Below are positions 54,173 to 62,772 of a stretch of DNA of 64,000 nucleotides, piece by piece. Positions within the stretch are counted from its first letter, which is position 1. The number at the start of each line of letters is the position of its first letter. The position numbers and the translations under genes are program-made. A model generated the notes under the pieces. It was not told where the DNA came from. It saw only the letters and a program-made list of their open reading frames with translations, and did no database searches. Source of the DNA: Paraburkholderia atlantica (lineage in GTDB: Bacteria; Pseudomonadota; Gammaproteobacteria; Burkholderiales; Burkholderiaceae); the NCBI RefSeq assembly GCF_009362785.1, contig NZ_WHNQ01000013.1, positions 124,001 to 188,000 on the forward strand, read 5' to 3'.

Positions 54173-54657
54173 CTCGTTCCCTGGTGAGTGATACCGCTAC
54201 ACAAAGGCCGCTTTTCGCCGGTCACGCGCGTTGGAAGATACGCAGCGGTTGCATGAACAGCTTTTCGGAATTCACTAATTCAAATTGCTTGCATTGATAT
54301 TTCTATTTGCTTTCCCAAATTATCGATTGAGTGGACAAAGGAATTCCCTGTCGAATTATCTCGACATTTCAAGAGAAATTTAAATTGAATCTTTCCAATG
54401 ATTACAGCAAGAGTGAAAATAGGATGCGAAATGAGGTCTTGTCAAGGATCGAGCGGTGATTATGCTATTCGGGATAGCGAGGACTCGTGGTGGTGTGGAG
54501 CGGGTAAAAATGGCGGCGGGTTTATCCGAATTGCATTGAATAGCGACGGTGAACTGCGGATTTTCGTGGCTGCGTTGTCGGAATTAATTGCGATTGAAAA
54601 ATATAAATAAATGGTAAATTTAACCGGTGAAACTTGTCCTAAAAAGGCGATATTTAA
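54173..54657. other. AT-rich gene-poor stretch
   Basis: These 485 bp are far more AT-rich than the rest of the window, especially 54270-54400 and 54560-54650. A 70-codon frame at 54398-54610 (+) is open but has no ribosome binding site, and I do not recognise its product. The S10 promoter probably lies here. The composition suggests either a silencer-type (H-NS-like) target or foreign DNA. Confidence 0.5.
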
Positions 54658-55026
54658 TCACGCCCGCGGCCGAATTCGATACCACGTAAGAATCACCGCC
54701 AGCAAGAACGCAACATAGGCGACTACGAACACCCACGCCGGAAAGTCGTAATACAGCCAGGCGCTGACCCAGCGCTGCATGAAGCCTTGCGGACCGGCCG
54801 CGCCCGTGCGCAGATTGTCCTCCAGCACGGTCAACGGACACGGCACATCGAGCACCGCGAGGGTAGCGACGATACCGATGGCGAGAACATGTATCGTCCG
54901 GAACGCGCGATTGCGCGCCCACGGAAGTCGCAAACCGTGGGCGATCCAGATCGCGAATAGTCCGCCGACGATGAACACCACGATCAGCGCGTGCAGCACC
55001 AGAACAAGATTGGCGAGCCAGATCAT
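54658..55026 (-). CDS. DUF2784 family membrane protein
   Basis: This is a 122-aa protein with four hydrophobic helices: LVLVLHALIVVFIVGGLFAI, the segment after FRTIHVLAIGIV, then after the conserved CPLTVLEDNLR motif, and a final helix FVVAYVAFLLAVILTWY. The CPLT..E..L. motif after the second helix is typical of DUF2784. Its function is unknown. Confidence 0.85.
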   Translation of the reverse strand: MIWLANLVLVLHALIVVFIVGGLFAIWIAHGLRLPWARNRAFRTIHVLAIGIVATLAVLDVPCPLTVLEDNLRTGAAGPQGFMQRWVSAWLYYDFPAWVFVVAYVAFLLAVILTWYRIRPRA

Positions 55027-55100
55027 TCTGCTTCCACTGGGGATGTGTCTGGAATCATAAGGCCAACCTCAGCGCACTCGCCTGAAAATGCCGCGGCGCC

Positions 55101-56774
55101 TCACTGCCCATTGCCATACAGATCGAGCAGCATCAACGTCACGCCATTGGTCCATCCGAAGCCGTCCTGCAGCGGATACTCGCCGCCCCCGCCGCCGCCT
55201 TCTCCCGCACCTTCGACGACGTACTTCTCGACCAGCTTCTGCTGCGTGTTGTAGACGTTCTGCACGTCCGCGAGAAAGCGTGTGCCGATCGACTGAGCGA
55301 GCTCGGCGCGTCCGTAGCGCTTGAGGCCCTGAATCGCGATCCAGTGCAACGGCGCCCAGCCGTTCGGCGCGTCCCATTGCTGTGTGGTGCTATAGATCGA
55401 CGTCGCGAGGCCGCCCTGCTTCAGCAGCACGCTCTGCACGGTCTGCGCTGTCTTCCACGCGCGATCGGGCCACGCCACGCCGGCCATCAGCGGATAGAGC
55501 ATCGCCGGTGTCTGGTTGTCGCGCGATTTGCGCAGTTGCCAGTCGTAGTCGCCGTAGTAGCCGTTGCTATTCCACAGATAGCGGTTGATGCCTTCCGCGC
55601 GCCGTGCCGCGTAGCCGATGAACTGCGCGACGCAATGGAAGTCGCGTGTCGCCGAGCAGCCGCGCGCGATCGTCGTCTCGAGATGGAATAACAGGCTGTT
55701 CAGATCGACGGGGATGATCGACGTCGTGCGCACCGTGGCGAGCGTCTGGTTGTCGCCGAACCAGCGTGAGCTGAAATCCCAGCCGCTTTCGGCGGTCGCG
55801 CGCAGATCGCGGTAGACCTCGTTGGCCGGCCGGCCGCTCGCCTGCGCGGTCTGCACGTCCTCGAGGTAGGACTCGTCGCGCGGTGTGTCCAGCTCGTCCC
55901 AGTAGCGGTTCAGCACGGTGCCATCGTTGAGCACCACGACATTGCGCGTCGCGCCGCCGCGCGGCGTGCTGGTCGAGCCCTGCATCCAGTACGCGTACTC
56001 CTTGCGCAGCTCGGGCAGGTACTTCTGATAAACCTTATTGCCTTCCTTCTGCGCCGCGAGCTCGACCATATAGGAGTAGAACGGCGGCTGCGAGCGGCTC
56101 AGGTAGTAGGTACGATTGCCGTTCGGAATATGGCCGAAGGTGTCGATCATGTACGCGAAGTTGTCGAGCATATCGTCGACGAGATCTTCGCGTCCGGATT
56201 CCTGCAGCCCCAACATCGTGAAATAGGTATCCCAGTAGTAGCCCTCGCGAAAGCGGCCGCCCGGCACGACGTACGGTTTGGGCAGCGGGATCAGCGAGCT
56301 GTAGTCGGGCGCGCTCGTGGTCGTGCGCGTGAGGCCGGTCCAGAGCCAGTCGATATGCTCGCGCAGACTCTGATTGGGCGGCGGCGTGATGCTCTGATCG
56401 GGCGGGGGCGTGAAGTACTGACTGACGAATTGCTGCAGCGAAAAGCCGGGCTGGTTCTGCTGCGTTTCGTATAACTGTACGATCGCGGCGGGACTGCCAT
56501 TCGGTGTCGAGTCGACGAACGTCTTCTGGTCGTTGAAGATCTGCGCGGTTTGCACGGCGACGAACAGATCGCCGTACAGAATGTCGGGCGCGGGCGGCAG
56601 CGCGGCGCCCACCTGGGTATCGGCCAGACAGCTCGCGGATGCGAAGACCAGCGTGGCGATGCAGGCGACGCCGAGCGTGATCGGCGAACGTCGCGGCACG
56701 AAGTACTTATTTGAGCTGGGGAAGAAATGCGCGTTGGATGCGGCGCTGATGCGAGACAGTGATTGAATGCTCAT
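55101..56774 (-). CDS. treA: Periplasmic trehalase (GH37)
   Basis: This 557-aa protein hydrolyses trehalose to two glucose molecules. A signal peptide (about residues 30-51, ending CLA-DT) follows an unusually long n-region. Family signature 1 PGGRFREGYYWDTYF is near residue 172 and signature 2 QWDAPNGWAPLHW near 465; the catalytic Asp/Glu pair region and the C-terminal GGGGGGEYPLQDGFGWTNGV glycine loop are present. ATG 56774 is preceded by ggaggc. It stands alone, not with trehalose uptake genes. Confidence 0.96.
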   Translation of the reverse strand: MSIQSLSRISAASNAHFFPSSNKYFVPRRSPITLGVACIATLVFASASCLADTQVGAALPPAPDILYGDLFVAVQTAQIFNDQKTFVDSTPNGSPAAIVQLYETQQNQPGFSLQQFVSQYFTPPPDQSITPPPNQSLREHIDWLWTGLTRTTTSAPDYSSLIPLPKPYVVPGGRFREGYYWDTYFTMLGLQESGREDLVDDMLDNFAYMIDTFGHIPNGNRTYYLSRSQPPFYSYMVELAAQKEGNKVYQKYLPELRKEYAYWMQGSTSTPRGGATRNVVVLNDGTVLNRYWDELDTPRDESYLEDVQTAQASGRPANEVYRDLRATAESGWDFSSRWFGDNQTLATVRTTSIIPVDLNSLLFHLETTIARGCSATRDFHCVAQFIGYAARRAEGINRYLWNSNGYYGDYDWQLRKSRDNQTPAMLYPLMAGVAWPDRAWKTAQTVQSVLLKQGGLATSIYSTTQQWDAPNGWAPLHWIAIQGLKRYGRAELAQSIGTRFLADVQNVYNTQQKLVEKYVVEGAGEGGGGGGEYPLQDGFGWTNGVTLMLLDLYGNGQ

Positions 56775-57135
56775 GATGCCTCCAAGGTTGTGGGCATATC
56801 ACTGGTCTCTTCGCGTGCCATTCGACGTCGTCTCCCGACGACTTGCGAGTCCGACACGAGGTGGCCGGATCAATGGCTCCGAAAGCATCGCACGCTTTCG
56901 AAGCATCAGGCAACTGCGGCGCAGCATGTCCTGTATGCACTCAGCATAAAGAATGGAACGTGATGAACGAAGGGGAAGGGGCGGGCAATCTCGCAATTGC
57001 GCGTGCTTCGCGATTCGAAGCAATGGAAGCGTTGATCGCGAGCGATTCCGCGAGAGAAACCGCTCGTCGAGCAAGCGACGTACCCGTGTCGACTATTTTG
57101 CAGGCCGGCGCGGGTACGCGAGAACAACCAGAAAA
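56775..57135. other. Intergenic region with an 11-bp hairpin
   Basis: These 361 bp lie between the trehalase start and the end of the binding-protein gene. A hairpin GCTCCGAAAGC (56876-56886) / GCTTTCGAAGC (56894-56904) with one mismatch and a 7-nt loop is the only structure seen. It may be a terminator for the upstream binding-protein gene or an operator for treA. Confidence 0.5.
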
Positions 57136-57936
57136 TTACTGCGCGAGAGGCTGCGTCACATCCGTGCCGAACCAGTGCATCGAGATCTTTTTCAGCGTGC
57201 CGTCCTGCTTCATTTGGGTCAGCGCATCGTCGAGTGCTTTCGCGAACTTCGGATTGTCCTTGCGGAACGGGATACCCATTTCCTGATCTGCGCCTTTCAG
57301 CACCGCGCCCGTACGCAGCGGCAATTGCGAGTTCTTGATGATGTACGGCAGCATCAGCCGGTCGTCGATCGTCGCGTCGATACGCTTGGCGGCGAGATCG
57401 CGCAGCTTCTCGGGCGCGCCCGGATAAGTCTGCACGTTGATGCCGGGTACCGCGCGCGCCATCTGGTCGTAGTTGGTGCCGAGCGTCACGCCGATCTTCT
57501 TGTCGCCCTTGAATTCGTCGAGCGATTTGAACTCACGCTTGTCGTCGGCCCGTTGAATCAGTTGCGCTGCCGAGTACGTGTACGGCTGGCTGAAATCAAG
57601 AACCTGTTTGCGTTGCGGGGTAATGGTGACCTGATTGATGATCACGTCGAATTTGCCACTCTGCAGCGCCGCGATGATGCCGCTCCACTCGGTCGGAATG
57701 AACTCCGGTTTCACCCCGAGCTTCGCTGCCACGGCCTTCGCGACATCGACGTCGAACCCTTCCAGTTGACCGTCCTTGTTGCGCGAGTCGAACGGCGGAT
57801 AGGTACCTTCGAGACCAATTTTCAGGACCCCGGCCCGTTTGACCGAGTCGAGCAGATCTTCGGCATGAGCCGCGACTGCGGTAAAGCTGAAGGCGGAGAT
57901 GGCCAGCGCGTTAATCAGCAGCTTCGAAAATTTCAT
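57136..57936 (-). CDS. Amino-acid ABC transporter periplasmic binding protein (cystine/polar amino acid type)
   Basis: This is 266 aa from ATG 57936 (aggaga upstream). The signal peptide ends AHA-ED; the SBP_bac_3 fold follows with LKIGLEGTYPPFDSRNKDG, GFDVDVAKAVAAKLG, and the family block EWSGIIAALQSGKFDVIINQVTIT, then R...DFSQPYTYS. It resembles FliY/TcyA-type cystine binding proteins. No permease or ATPase gene is adjacent, so it is an orphan component here. Confidence 0.9.
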   Translation of the reverse strand: MKFSKLLINALAISAFSFTAVAAHAEDLLDSVKRAGVLKIGLEGTYPPFDSRNKDGQLEGFDVDVAKAVAAKLGVKPEFIPTEWSGIIAALQSGKFDVIINQVTITPQRKQVLDFSQPYTYSAAQLIQRADDKREFKSLDEFKGDKKIGVTLGTNYDQMARAVPGINVQTYPGAPEKLRDLAAKRIDATIDDRLMLPYIIKNSQLPLRTGAVLKGADQEMGIPFRKDNPKFAKALDDALTQMKQDGTLKKISMHWFGTDVTQPLAQ

Positions 57937-58148
57937 TGAGTGTCTCCTCTGTACTTGAGTATCAGGCTGCACAACGCAACGATTTCATCATCGTGTTCAC
58001 ACCCTCGGCAGTCTCGTTTCGCGGAACAAGTCCGGGTGCGGGCGTCATCCTAGCACTCCAAAAGTCGTCTGTTTTATGTTTGTTCGGAGGCGGGCGCGCG
58101 AGGTTTCGGGCCCACGATCACGCCAATCAGTCAATTCGTGAAGACACC

Positions 58149-58904
58149 CTACGCCCTCACCACGGTCACCCCCGCCGCTTCAATCGGCTTCGTCAATTCC
58201 GCGCTGGTTTTCTTCTCGACCACGATGGTTTGTGCGAGCGTAATATCGCCGATCACGAACCGCGACGCTGCGTTCAGTTTCGACGACGACGCGAGCACGA
58301 CCGTTTCCGCCGCGCGCGCGGCGAGCGCGCGCTTGATGGCGGCTTCCTCGAAGTCGCCGGTGCTCAGGCCAGCGCTCGGATGCACACCGGTCACGCCCAT
58401 GAAGTACAGGTCGGCATGGATGCGCGCAATGCCTTCCATCGCCGCGGCGCCGACGGCCACGATCGAATGCTTGTAGAGCCGGCCGCCAATCAGGATCACG
58501 TCGACACAAGGATGCGCGGCCAGCGCCGTCGCGACGCTCGGGCTATGCGTGACGATGGTCGCGTGCAAATCCGCCGGCAGCGCCTGGACCAGTAGCGCCG
58601 ACGTGGTGCCGCCGTCGACGATCACGGTTTGCCCCGGCGCGATCAACTCGACCGCTCGCCGCGCGATGCGCCGCTTGGCGAGCGTCTCGATGTCCTGACG
58701 CTGCTCGAACGACGCGAGCGCGGCAGACACCGGCAACGCGCCACCGTGAACCCGCTGCAAGCGCCCCTCCGCGGCCAGTTCGCGCAGATCGCGGCGGATC
58801 GTATCTTCCGATACGCCAAACGCCACGCTCAGCTCGCCAGCCAGCACCTGCCCGTTGCGCGCGAGCTCGTCGAGGATCGCTTTCTTGCGTTGGGTCGTCA
58901 ACAT
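58149..58904 (-). CDS. DeoR/GlpR-family transcriptional repressor
   Basis: This is a 251-aa protein. An N-terminal HTH (about 5-57) carries the DeoR signature SEDTIRRDLRELAAEGRLQR and VHGGAL. The C-terminal DeoRC sensor domain follows, with VIVDGGTTSALLVQALP, then VILIGGRLYKHSIVAVG and FMGVTGVHPSAGLSTGD..EAA.KR, the sugar-phosphate-binding pattern. ATG 58904 fits the usual DeoR start. It is divergent from nudK, with repeated operator-like sequences between them. Confidence 0.93.
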   Translation of the reverse strand: MLTTQRKKAILDELARNGQVLAGELSVAFGVSEDTIRRDLRELAAEGRLQRVHGGALPVSAALASFEQRQDIETLAKRRIARRAVELIAPGQTVIVDGGTTSALLVQALPADLHATIVTHSPSVATALAAHPCVDVILIGGRLYKHSIVAVGAAAMEGIARIHADLYFMGVTGVHPSAGLSTGDFEEAAIKRALAARAAETVVLASSSKLNAASRFVIGDITLAQTIVVEKKTSAELTKPIEAAGVTVVRA

Positions 58905-58908
58905 TGTA

Positions 58909-58946
58909 TTGCACGAAATATCTTGAAATTGCACGAAGTTGCACGA
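58909..58946. promoter_or_regulatory. Three direct repeats TTGCACGA between deoR-type gene and nudK
   Basis: TTGCACGA occurs at 58909-58916, 58929-58936 and 58939-58946. Start-to-start distances are 20 and 10 bp, i.e. two turns and one turn, so all copies face the same side of the helix. DeoR-family proteins bind repeated short sites near their own promoter. Autoregulation and control of nudK are inferred. Confidence 0.65.
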
Positions 58947-58983
58947 TACCATGATTCATTGTCGATGGTCGACAGGAGGCGCC

Positions 58984-59583
58984 ATGACTGCAACGAAAGA
59001 CCGGATTCGCATGGTCGGCACGACCTTGCTATCTGACGACTGGTACACGCTGAAGAAGGTGACGTTCGACTTCCTGCGCCGCGACGGCACATGGCAGCGC
59101 CAGAACCGCGAGACCTACGATCGCGGCAACGGCGCGACGATCCTGCTGCACAGTCCGCGCACCGGCAACGTGATACTCACGCGACAATTCCGCATGCCCG
59201 CGTTCGTGAACGGTCACGACGGCATGATGATCGAAGCGCCGGGCGGATTGCTCGACGATGCTTCGCCGGAAGAACGCATCCGGCTCGAAGTCGAGGAGGA
59301 AACGGGGTATCGCGTCGGCGAGGTCCACAAGATTTTCGAGGCCTACATGAGCCCGGGCTCCGTAACCGAAAAGCTCTACTTCTATGTCGGCGAGTACGAC
59401 GCGTCGATGCGGGTCAACGATGGCGGCGGCGTCGAGGACGAAGGGGAAGATGTCGAAGTGATCGAAATGCCGTTGCAAGCCGCGTTGCGAGCGGTCGACG
59501 CAGGGGAAATCGTCGACGGCAAGACGATCATGTTGTTGCAGTACGTCGCTTTACGTGGGTTTGCGTCAGCGCGGGCAACCTAG
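58984..59583 (+). CDS. nudK: Nudix hydrolase, GDP-mannose pyrophosphatase NudK-like
   Basis: This is 199 aa from ATG 58984 (aggaggc upstream). The Nudix region reads APGGLLDDASPEERIR followed by LEVEEETGYRVGE; the metal-binding EVEEETG core is intact, while the first E and the R of the general Nudix box are replaced (A and L), as in NudK-type enzymes. YMSPGSVTEKLYFYVGEY downstream matches NudK/ADP-sugar pyrophosphatases. The product would split GDP-mannose or similar nucleotide sugars. The 3' end overlaps the convergent dehalogenase gene by 18 bp. Confidence 0.85.
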   Translation: MTATKDRIRMVGTTLLSDDWYTLKKVTFDFLRRDGTWQRQNRETYDRGNGATILLHSPRTGNVILTRQFRMPAFVNGHDGMMIEAPGGLLDDASPEERIRLEVEEETGYRVGEVHKIFEAYMSPGSVTEKLYFYVGEYDASMRVNDGGGVEDEGEDVEVIEMPLQAALRAVDAGEIVDGKTIMLLQYVALRGFASARAT

Positions 59584-60300
59584 TTGCGTCGCGAGTTCGT
59601 GCAGATCGCCGACGATGAAGTCCCACGCCTCTTCCGCCTCCAGATCGCTGGTCTGCTGAGGGCCGTGCTCGGTGGGTCGCAGCACGAACGCGGTGCACAG
59701 GCCGACGCGCCGGGCGGCGGCGAGATCGTTGTTGTGCGCGGCAACGAGGCATAGCTCGCGCGGCGCGATGCCGAGAATTTCCGCCGTTTCGCTATAGACC
59801 CGCGGCGAGGGTTTATAAGCGCGGACGACTTCGGCGCCGAGAATGGCATCCCAAGGCAGGCCGGCACGCTTTGCCATGTCCACCATCAGGCGAATGTTCC
59901 CGTTCGATAGCGGCGCGATGATGAAGCGCCCCTTCAGGCGCTGCAATGCGTCGACGGAATCGGGCCAAGGGTCCAGCCGGTGCCAGGCGAGGTTCAACGC
60001 ATCGATCTCGGGCTCGGGGACGTTGGCGATGCCGAAACGCGTCAGCACTTTGACGAGGTTCTCCCGGTGCAGCACGTCGAGTCGCACATACGCTCTGCGT
60101 CCGCTACGCACTTCTTCCATCGCGGGCGAATATTCGCGTCGCCATGCGTCCGCGAAATCGGATGCGTCGAGATCCGGTGCGTACCGCTGCAGAAAAGCTT
60201 GCGCATCGCGCGCGACGCCGCTTCGCCAGTCAACGACGGTTCCGAAGACATCGAACACGAAAGCTTTGATGGCGGTTTGATGTGCCGAGTCGATACCCAT
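59566..60300 (-). CDS. Haloacid dehalogenase type II (L-2-haloacid dehalogenase-like)
   Basis: This is 244 aa from ATG 60300. Nucleophile motif I is KAFVFDVFGTVVDWRSG (first D), motif II is PLSNGN near residue 120, motif III lysine is KPSPRVY near 155, and motif IV is VAAHNNDLAAARRVG, where the two acidic residues usually found are H-N-N-D. The cap domain lies between motifs I and II. It may act on 2-halo acids or on phosphate esters; HAD type II annotation covers both. Confidence 0.88.
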   Translation of the reverse strand: MGIDSAHQTAIKAFVFDVFGTVVDWRSGVARDAQAFLQRYAPDLDASDFADAWRREYSPAMEEVRSGRRAYVRLDVLHRENLVKVLTRFGIANVPEPEIDALNLAWHRLDPWPDSVDALQRLKGRFIIAPLSNGNIRLMVDMAKRAGLPWDAILGAEVVRAYKPSPRVYSETAEILGIAPRELCLVAAHNNDLAAARRVGLCTAFVLRPTEHGPQQTSDLEAEEAWDFIVGDLHELATQLGCPR

Positions 60301-60523
60301 GATCGTCCTTTGTGGGTATGGCAGGAACAATCCATCTTAGGGGAAAAGAAAGCACGCGTTGCTAGCATTGCGGCAGAGTGCAAGCAAGGGTCGTAACGAC
60401 CGAGGAGCCGCGCAGGTGCCGAGAACCGTCCAGGGTTTTGCCTGGTCTCGCGCGTGTCGATTCCCACGACGGCGGCGCGTCGTGACAGTATGTTCAACCC
60501 GTCCAGTGAAAGGCACCCTCATC

Positions 60524-60970
60524 ATGGCTACCGGAACCGTCAAATTCCACCGTGTTTTGCGCACGACGCCCGAGCGTATCTATCGAGCGTTCCTCGAACC
60601 CGCCGCGATGGCGAAATGGCTGCCGCCATATGGTTTCACCTGCGAAGTGCATCAGATGGAGGCGCGCGTCGGCGGCACCTACAGGATGTCGTTTCATAAC
60701 TTCGGCTCGGGCAAGGGTCACTCGTTCGGCGGCGAGTACCTAGAACTGGTGCCGTTCGAAAAGATCCGCTATTCGGACCATTTCGACGATCCGAATCTGC
60801 CCGGTCAGATGCATACGACCGTTTCGTTGCGGCAGGTGTCGTGCGGGACCGAACTGAACATCGTGCAGGAGGGCATCCCCGAGATGATTCCTGTCGAGAT
60901 GTGTTACCTCGGCTGGCAGGAATCACTCGCGCAACTGGCGAAGCTGGTCGAGCCGGAAATTCCGGACTGA
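60524..60970 (+). CDS. SRPBCC/AHSA1-family protein
   Basis: This is a 148-aa protein with the START-like fold of AHSA1 proteins: FHRVLRTTPERIYRAFLEPAAMAKWLPP at the start, then GGTYRMSFHNFG and GEYLELVPFEKIRYSD, finishing with a long C-terminal helix around CYLGWQESLAQLAKL. ATG 60524 starts exactly at the conserved domain. The ligand and function are unknown. Confidence 0.88.
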   Translation: MATGTVKFHRVLRTTPERIYRAFLEPAAMAKWLPPYGFTCEVHQMEARVGGTYRMSFHNFGSGKGHSFGGEYLELVPFEKIRYSDHFDDPNLPGQMHTTVSLRQVSCGTELNIVQEGIPEMIPVEMCYLGWQESLAQLAKLVEPEIPD

Positions 60971-61017
60971 CATTCAATAGCAGTCGCTTGCTCTGCCTTC
61001 CAGGAAATAGCCGAGCC

Positions 61018-61040
61018 CGGCGCGGTTCCTAACCGCGCCG
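61018..61040. terminator. Bidirectional terminator-like hairpin
   Basis: CGGCGCGGTT and AACCGCGCCG form a perfect 10-bp stem around the 3-nt loop cct, between the convergent AHSA1 (ends 60970) and CBS/BON (ends 61086) genes. No U-run. Confidence 0.72.
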
Positions 61041-61085
61041 CTCGCACTCATCCCGGGAAGGTTCGGCACTTGGACGGCGCTCCGT

Positions 61086-61778
61086 CTACATCGTCGGAAT
61101 CACGCTCGGCGATTCCAGATGGCTCTCTACGCGCTTGATGCCGGGCACGTTTTCCGCGGCGATGCGGATCGCGCGCTTCTCCTCTTCGGATTCGATGATG
61201 CCCCACAGATGCGCGACGCCGTCCTTGACGAACACGCCTTGTTTCGCGAGGCCCCAGCGCTTTCCGTGCATCTCGTGCACGATTGCGTCGCGCAGGCTCG
61301 CATCGTCGTGCGAGCCGGTGTCGATTATCGGCTCGACGGAAGCGAGCGCACGGATCAGGTTAGAGCGGCTGACGATGCCGACGAGCTGCCCTTCCTTCAG
61401 CACCGGCACGCGTTTCAGATGCCGGCGCTCCATCAGGTCGGCGATCTGGTGCAGCGGCATGTCTTCGGGAATCGAAATGACGTTCTCGCACATCACGTCG
61501 CCGACCACATGCCCATGCTCCTTGATATACCTCGCGGCCTGCTCGCGCGCCGACGACGAGAGCAACTCGAGCCACCATCGACGTTTGCCGTGCCCGGTGC
61601 CGTTTTCCACACGATGCAGCAGATCGCCCTGACTGACGATGCCTATCACCTGCCCATTGGCGCCGAGCACCGGCATGCCGCTGATGTGGTGGTCGACGAA
61701 CAGCTTCGCTGCGTCGTGGATGGTCATATCCGGTGTGGCGGTAATGACCGAAGAAGTCATGATGTCGAGCGCGCGCAT
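61086..61778 (-). CDS. CBS-pair and BON domain protein
   Basis: This is a 230-aa protein. Two CBS domains (about 5-58: DIMTSSVITATPDMTIHDAA, then VIGIVSQGDLL; and about 92-145: DVMCENVISIPEDMPLHQIA, then LVGIVSRSNLI) are followed by a BON domain (about 158-225: GVFVKDGVAHLWGII, NVPGIKRVESHL). CBS pairs sense adenine nucleotides. It has no signal peptide, so it is likely cytosolic. The combination is common in stress-response loci of Burkholderia. Confidence 0.93.
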   Translation of the reverse strand: MRALDIMTSSVITATPDMTIHDAAKLFVDHHISGMPVLGANGQVIGIVSQGDLLHRVENGTGHGKRRWWLELLSSSAREQAARYIKEHGHVVGDVMCENVISIPEDMPLHQIADLMERRHLKRVPVLKEGQLVGIVSRSNLIRALASVEPIIDTGSHDDASLRDAIVHEMHGKRWGLAKQGVFVKDGVAHLWGIIESEEEKRAIRIAAENVPGIKRVESHLESPSVIPTM

Positions 61779-62291
61779 GTTCTTCTCCTGTGCGGGCCGC
61801 GACGGGTCCTCAACGGTCGCACGCGTCGCGCGATTTCGGCAGACGCACCGGGGACAAGGCCGCGGTGCTGAGGCGCCTTGAGTGTAGGTTAACTTTACCG
61901 GCAGGTATGCCAGACAAGGCAGATCTTCCCGCTGCTAATGGGCTACGACCAGGGCGGCGTCGAACCATTTTCAATACCTGATTAACGATAAGGTCGGCTT
62001 CAACCCGGATGTCGCTTAGTGCGTTGCAGCAATATTCGAGGTCACCCGAAGCGCAGGCGACCAGCTCCGCGCAGAATCCGGCACACGATTTCGGCGTTCG
62101 TCGTCGCCGCAAGCGCTTCTGAATCGCCGTCCCGGCGACGCTCCTGCCGCTGGCATTGTTTAAGCTTGAATTAAGCGACGCGACCTACGCTTCGAACCGT
62201 AGCAGGAGAGGAAAACGGCGCGACGGAGTGCACTTTTCCGCCGGGCTACGCACGTAACGACTCGGGACATTCCCGGCAGAAAGAGGTTGAG
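61779..62291. other. Intergenic region without a recognised gene
   Basis: These 513 bp separate the CBS/BON gene from two very small ORFs. A 100-codon minus-strand frame (61810-62112) lacks codon bias and a ribosome binding site, so I do not call it. Promoters for the divergent genes should be here. Confidence 0.45.
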
Positions 62292-62468
62292 ATGATGTAC
62301 TTGATTACCGATCTGAAAATGGTCGAAAGCTACGGTCGCATCAAGGCTGACAGCGGCAATGATGCTCTGCATGAGTTTGCGGTCAGCAAGGGCTTCGTCG
62401 ACCTGATGGAGCTCGCCTCCGCCCGGCCCGCGTTCGCCAACGACTTGCTCGCTGTTCAACTGCAATAA
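62292..62468 (+). CDS. Small hypothetical protein, 58 aa
   Basis: ATG 62292 (or 62295) follows aagagg at a good distance. The product begins MMYLITDLKMVESYGRIKAD and ends DLLAVQLQ; it looks soluble and helical, with no signal or membrane segment. Codon use is typical of the genome. It is followed 10 bp later by a second small ORF, so the pair seems to be a two-gene operon. The family was not recognised. Confidence 0.62.
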   Translation: MMYLITDLKMVESYGRIKADSGNDALHEFAVSKGFVDLMELASARPAFANDLLAVQLQ

Positions 62469-62478
62469 GGAGACTGAC

Positions 62479-62658
62479 GTGGCCATAACATTGGGGCAGG
62501 CGCTGGTGCACGCTCAGCAGTTGGAAGTCTACGGCGTGATTTCCAAGACGTCGCAGGCGCTGATCCGGCTGATGCAGGAGTACCGAGCCGTAGTCGGCGT
62601 GGAACAATACGAGCAGGTGATCGAGGAAGCGGGCCTGGCTCATCCGGACCCGCAGTGA
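62479..62658 (+). CDS. Small hypothetical protein, 59 aa
   Basis: GTG 62479 is preceded by taaggag, which overlaps the stop of the first small ORF. The product starts MAITLGQALVHAQQLEVYGV (first residue read as Met) and ends GLAHPDPQ, predicted mostly helical and soluble. It may form a complex with the neighbouring 58-aa protein. The family was not recognised. Confidence 0.6.
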   Translation: MAITLGQALVHAQQLEVYGVISKTSQALIRLMQEYRAVVGVEQYEQVIEEAGLAHPDPQ

Positions 62659-62698
62659 CCCGCTTCGCGCATGCAGAATCAAGAAAAACATATGCGTG

Positions 62699-62738
62699 CG
62701 GTGCCGACGAGAATTTGTGCGCATTCTCGCCGGCACCG
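62699..62738. terminator. Strong bidirectional terminator-like hairpin
   Basis: A 16-bp stem (62699-62714 against 62723-62738, one mismatch) closes the 8-nt loop ttgtgcgc. It lies between the small-ORF pair and the convergent gapN gene, with GC-rich base and AT-richer tip. Confidence 0.75.
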
Positions 62739-62772
62739 TAACCGCCAAACCTCCCAAAGCCGCATTGAGCCG

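Noticed and set aside
54398..54610. 70-codon frame in the AT-rich stretch
   Set aside because: No ribosome binding site or similarity recognised; a frame of this length can occur by chance.
56843..57286. 147-codon plus-strand frame between trehalase and the binding-protein gene
   Set aside because: It overlaps the 3' end of the well-supported binding-protein gene by 150 bp, has no ribosome binding site and no recognisable domain.
61810..62112. 100-codon minus-strand frame upstream of the CBS/BON gene
   Set aside because: No ribosome binding site, Arg/Ser-rich composition and no known domain.
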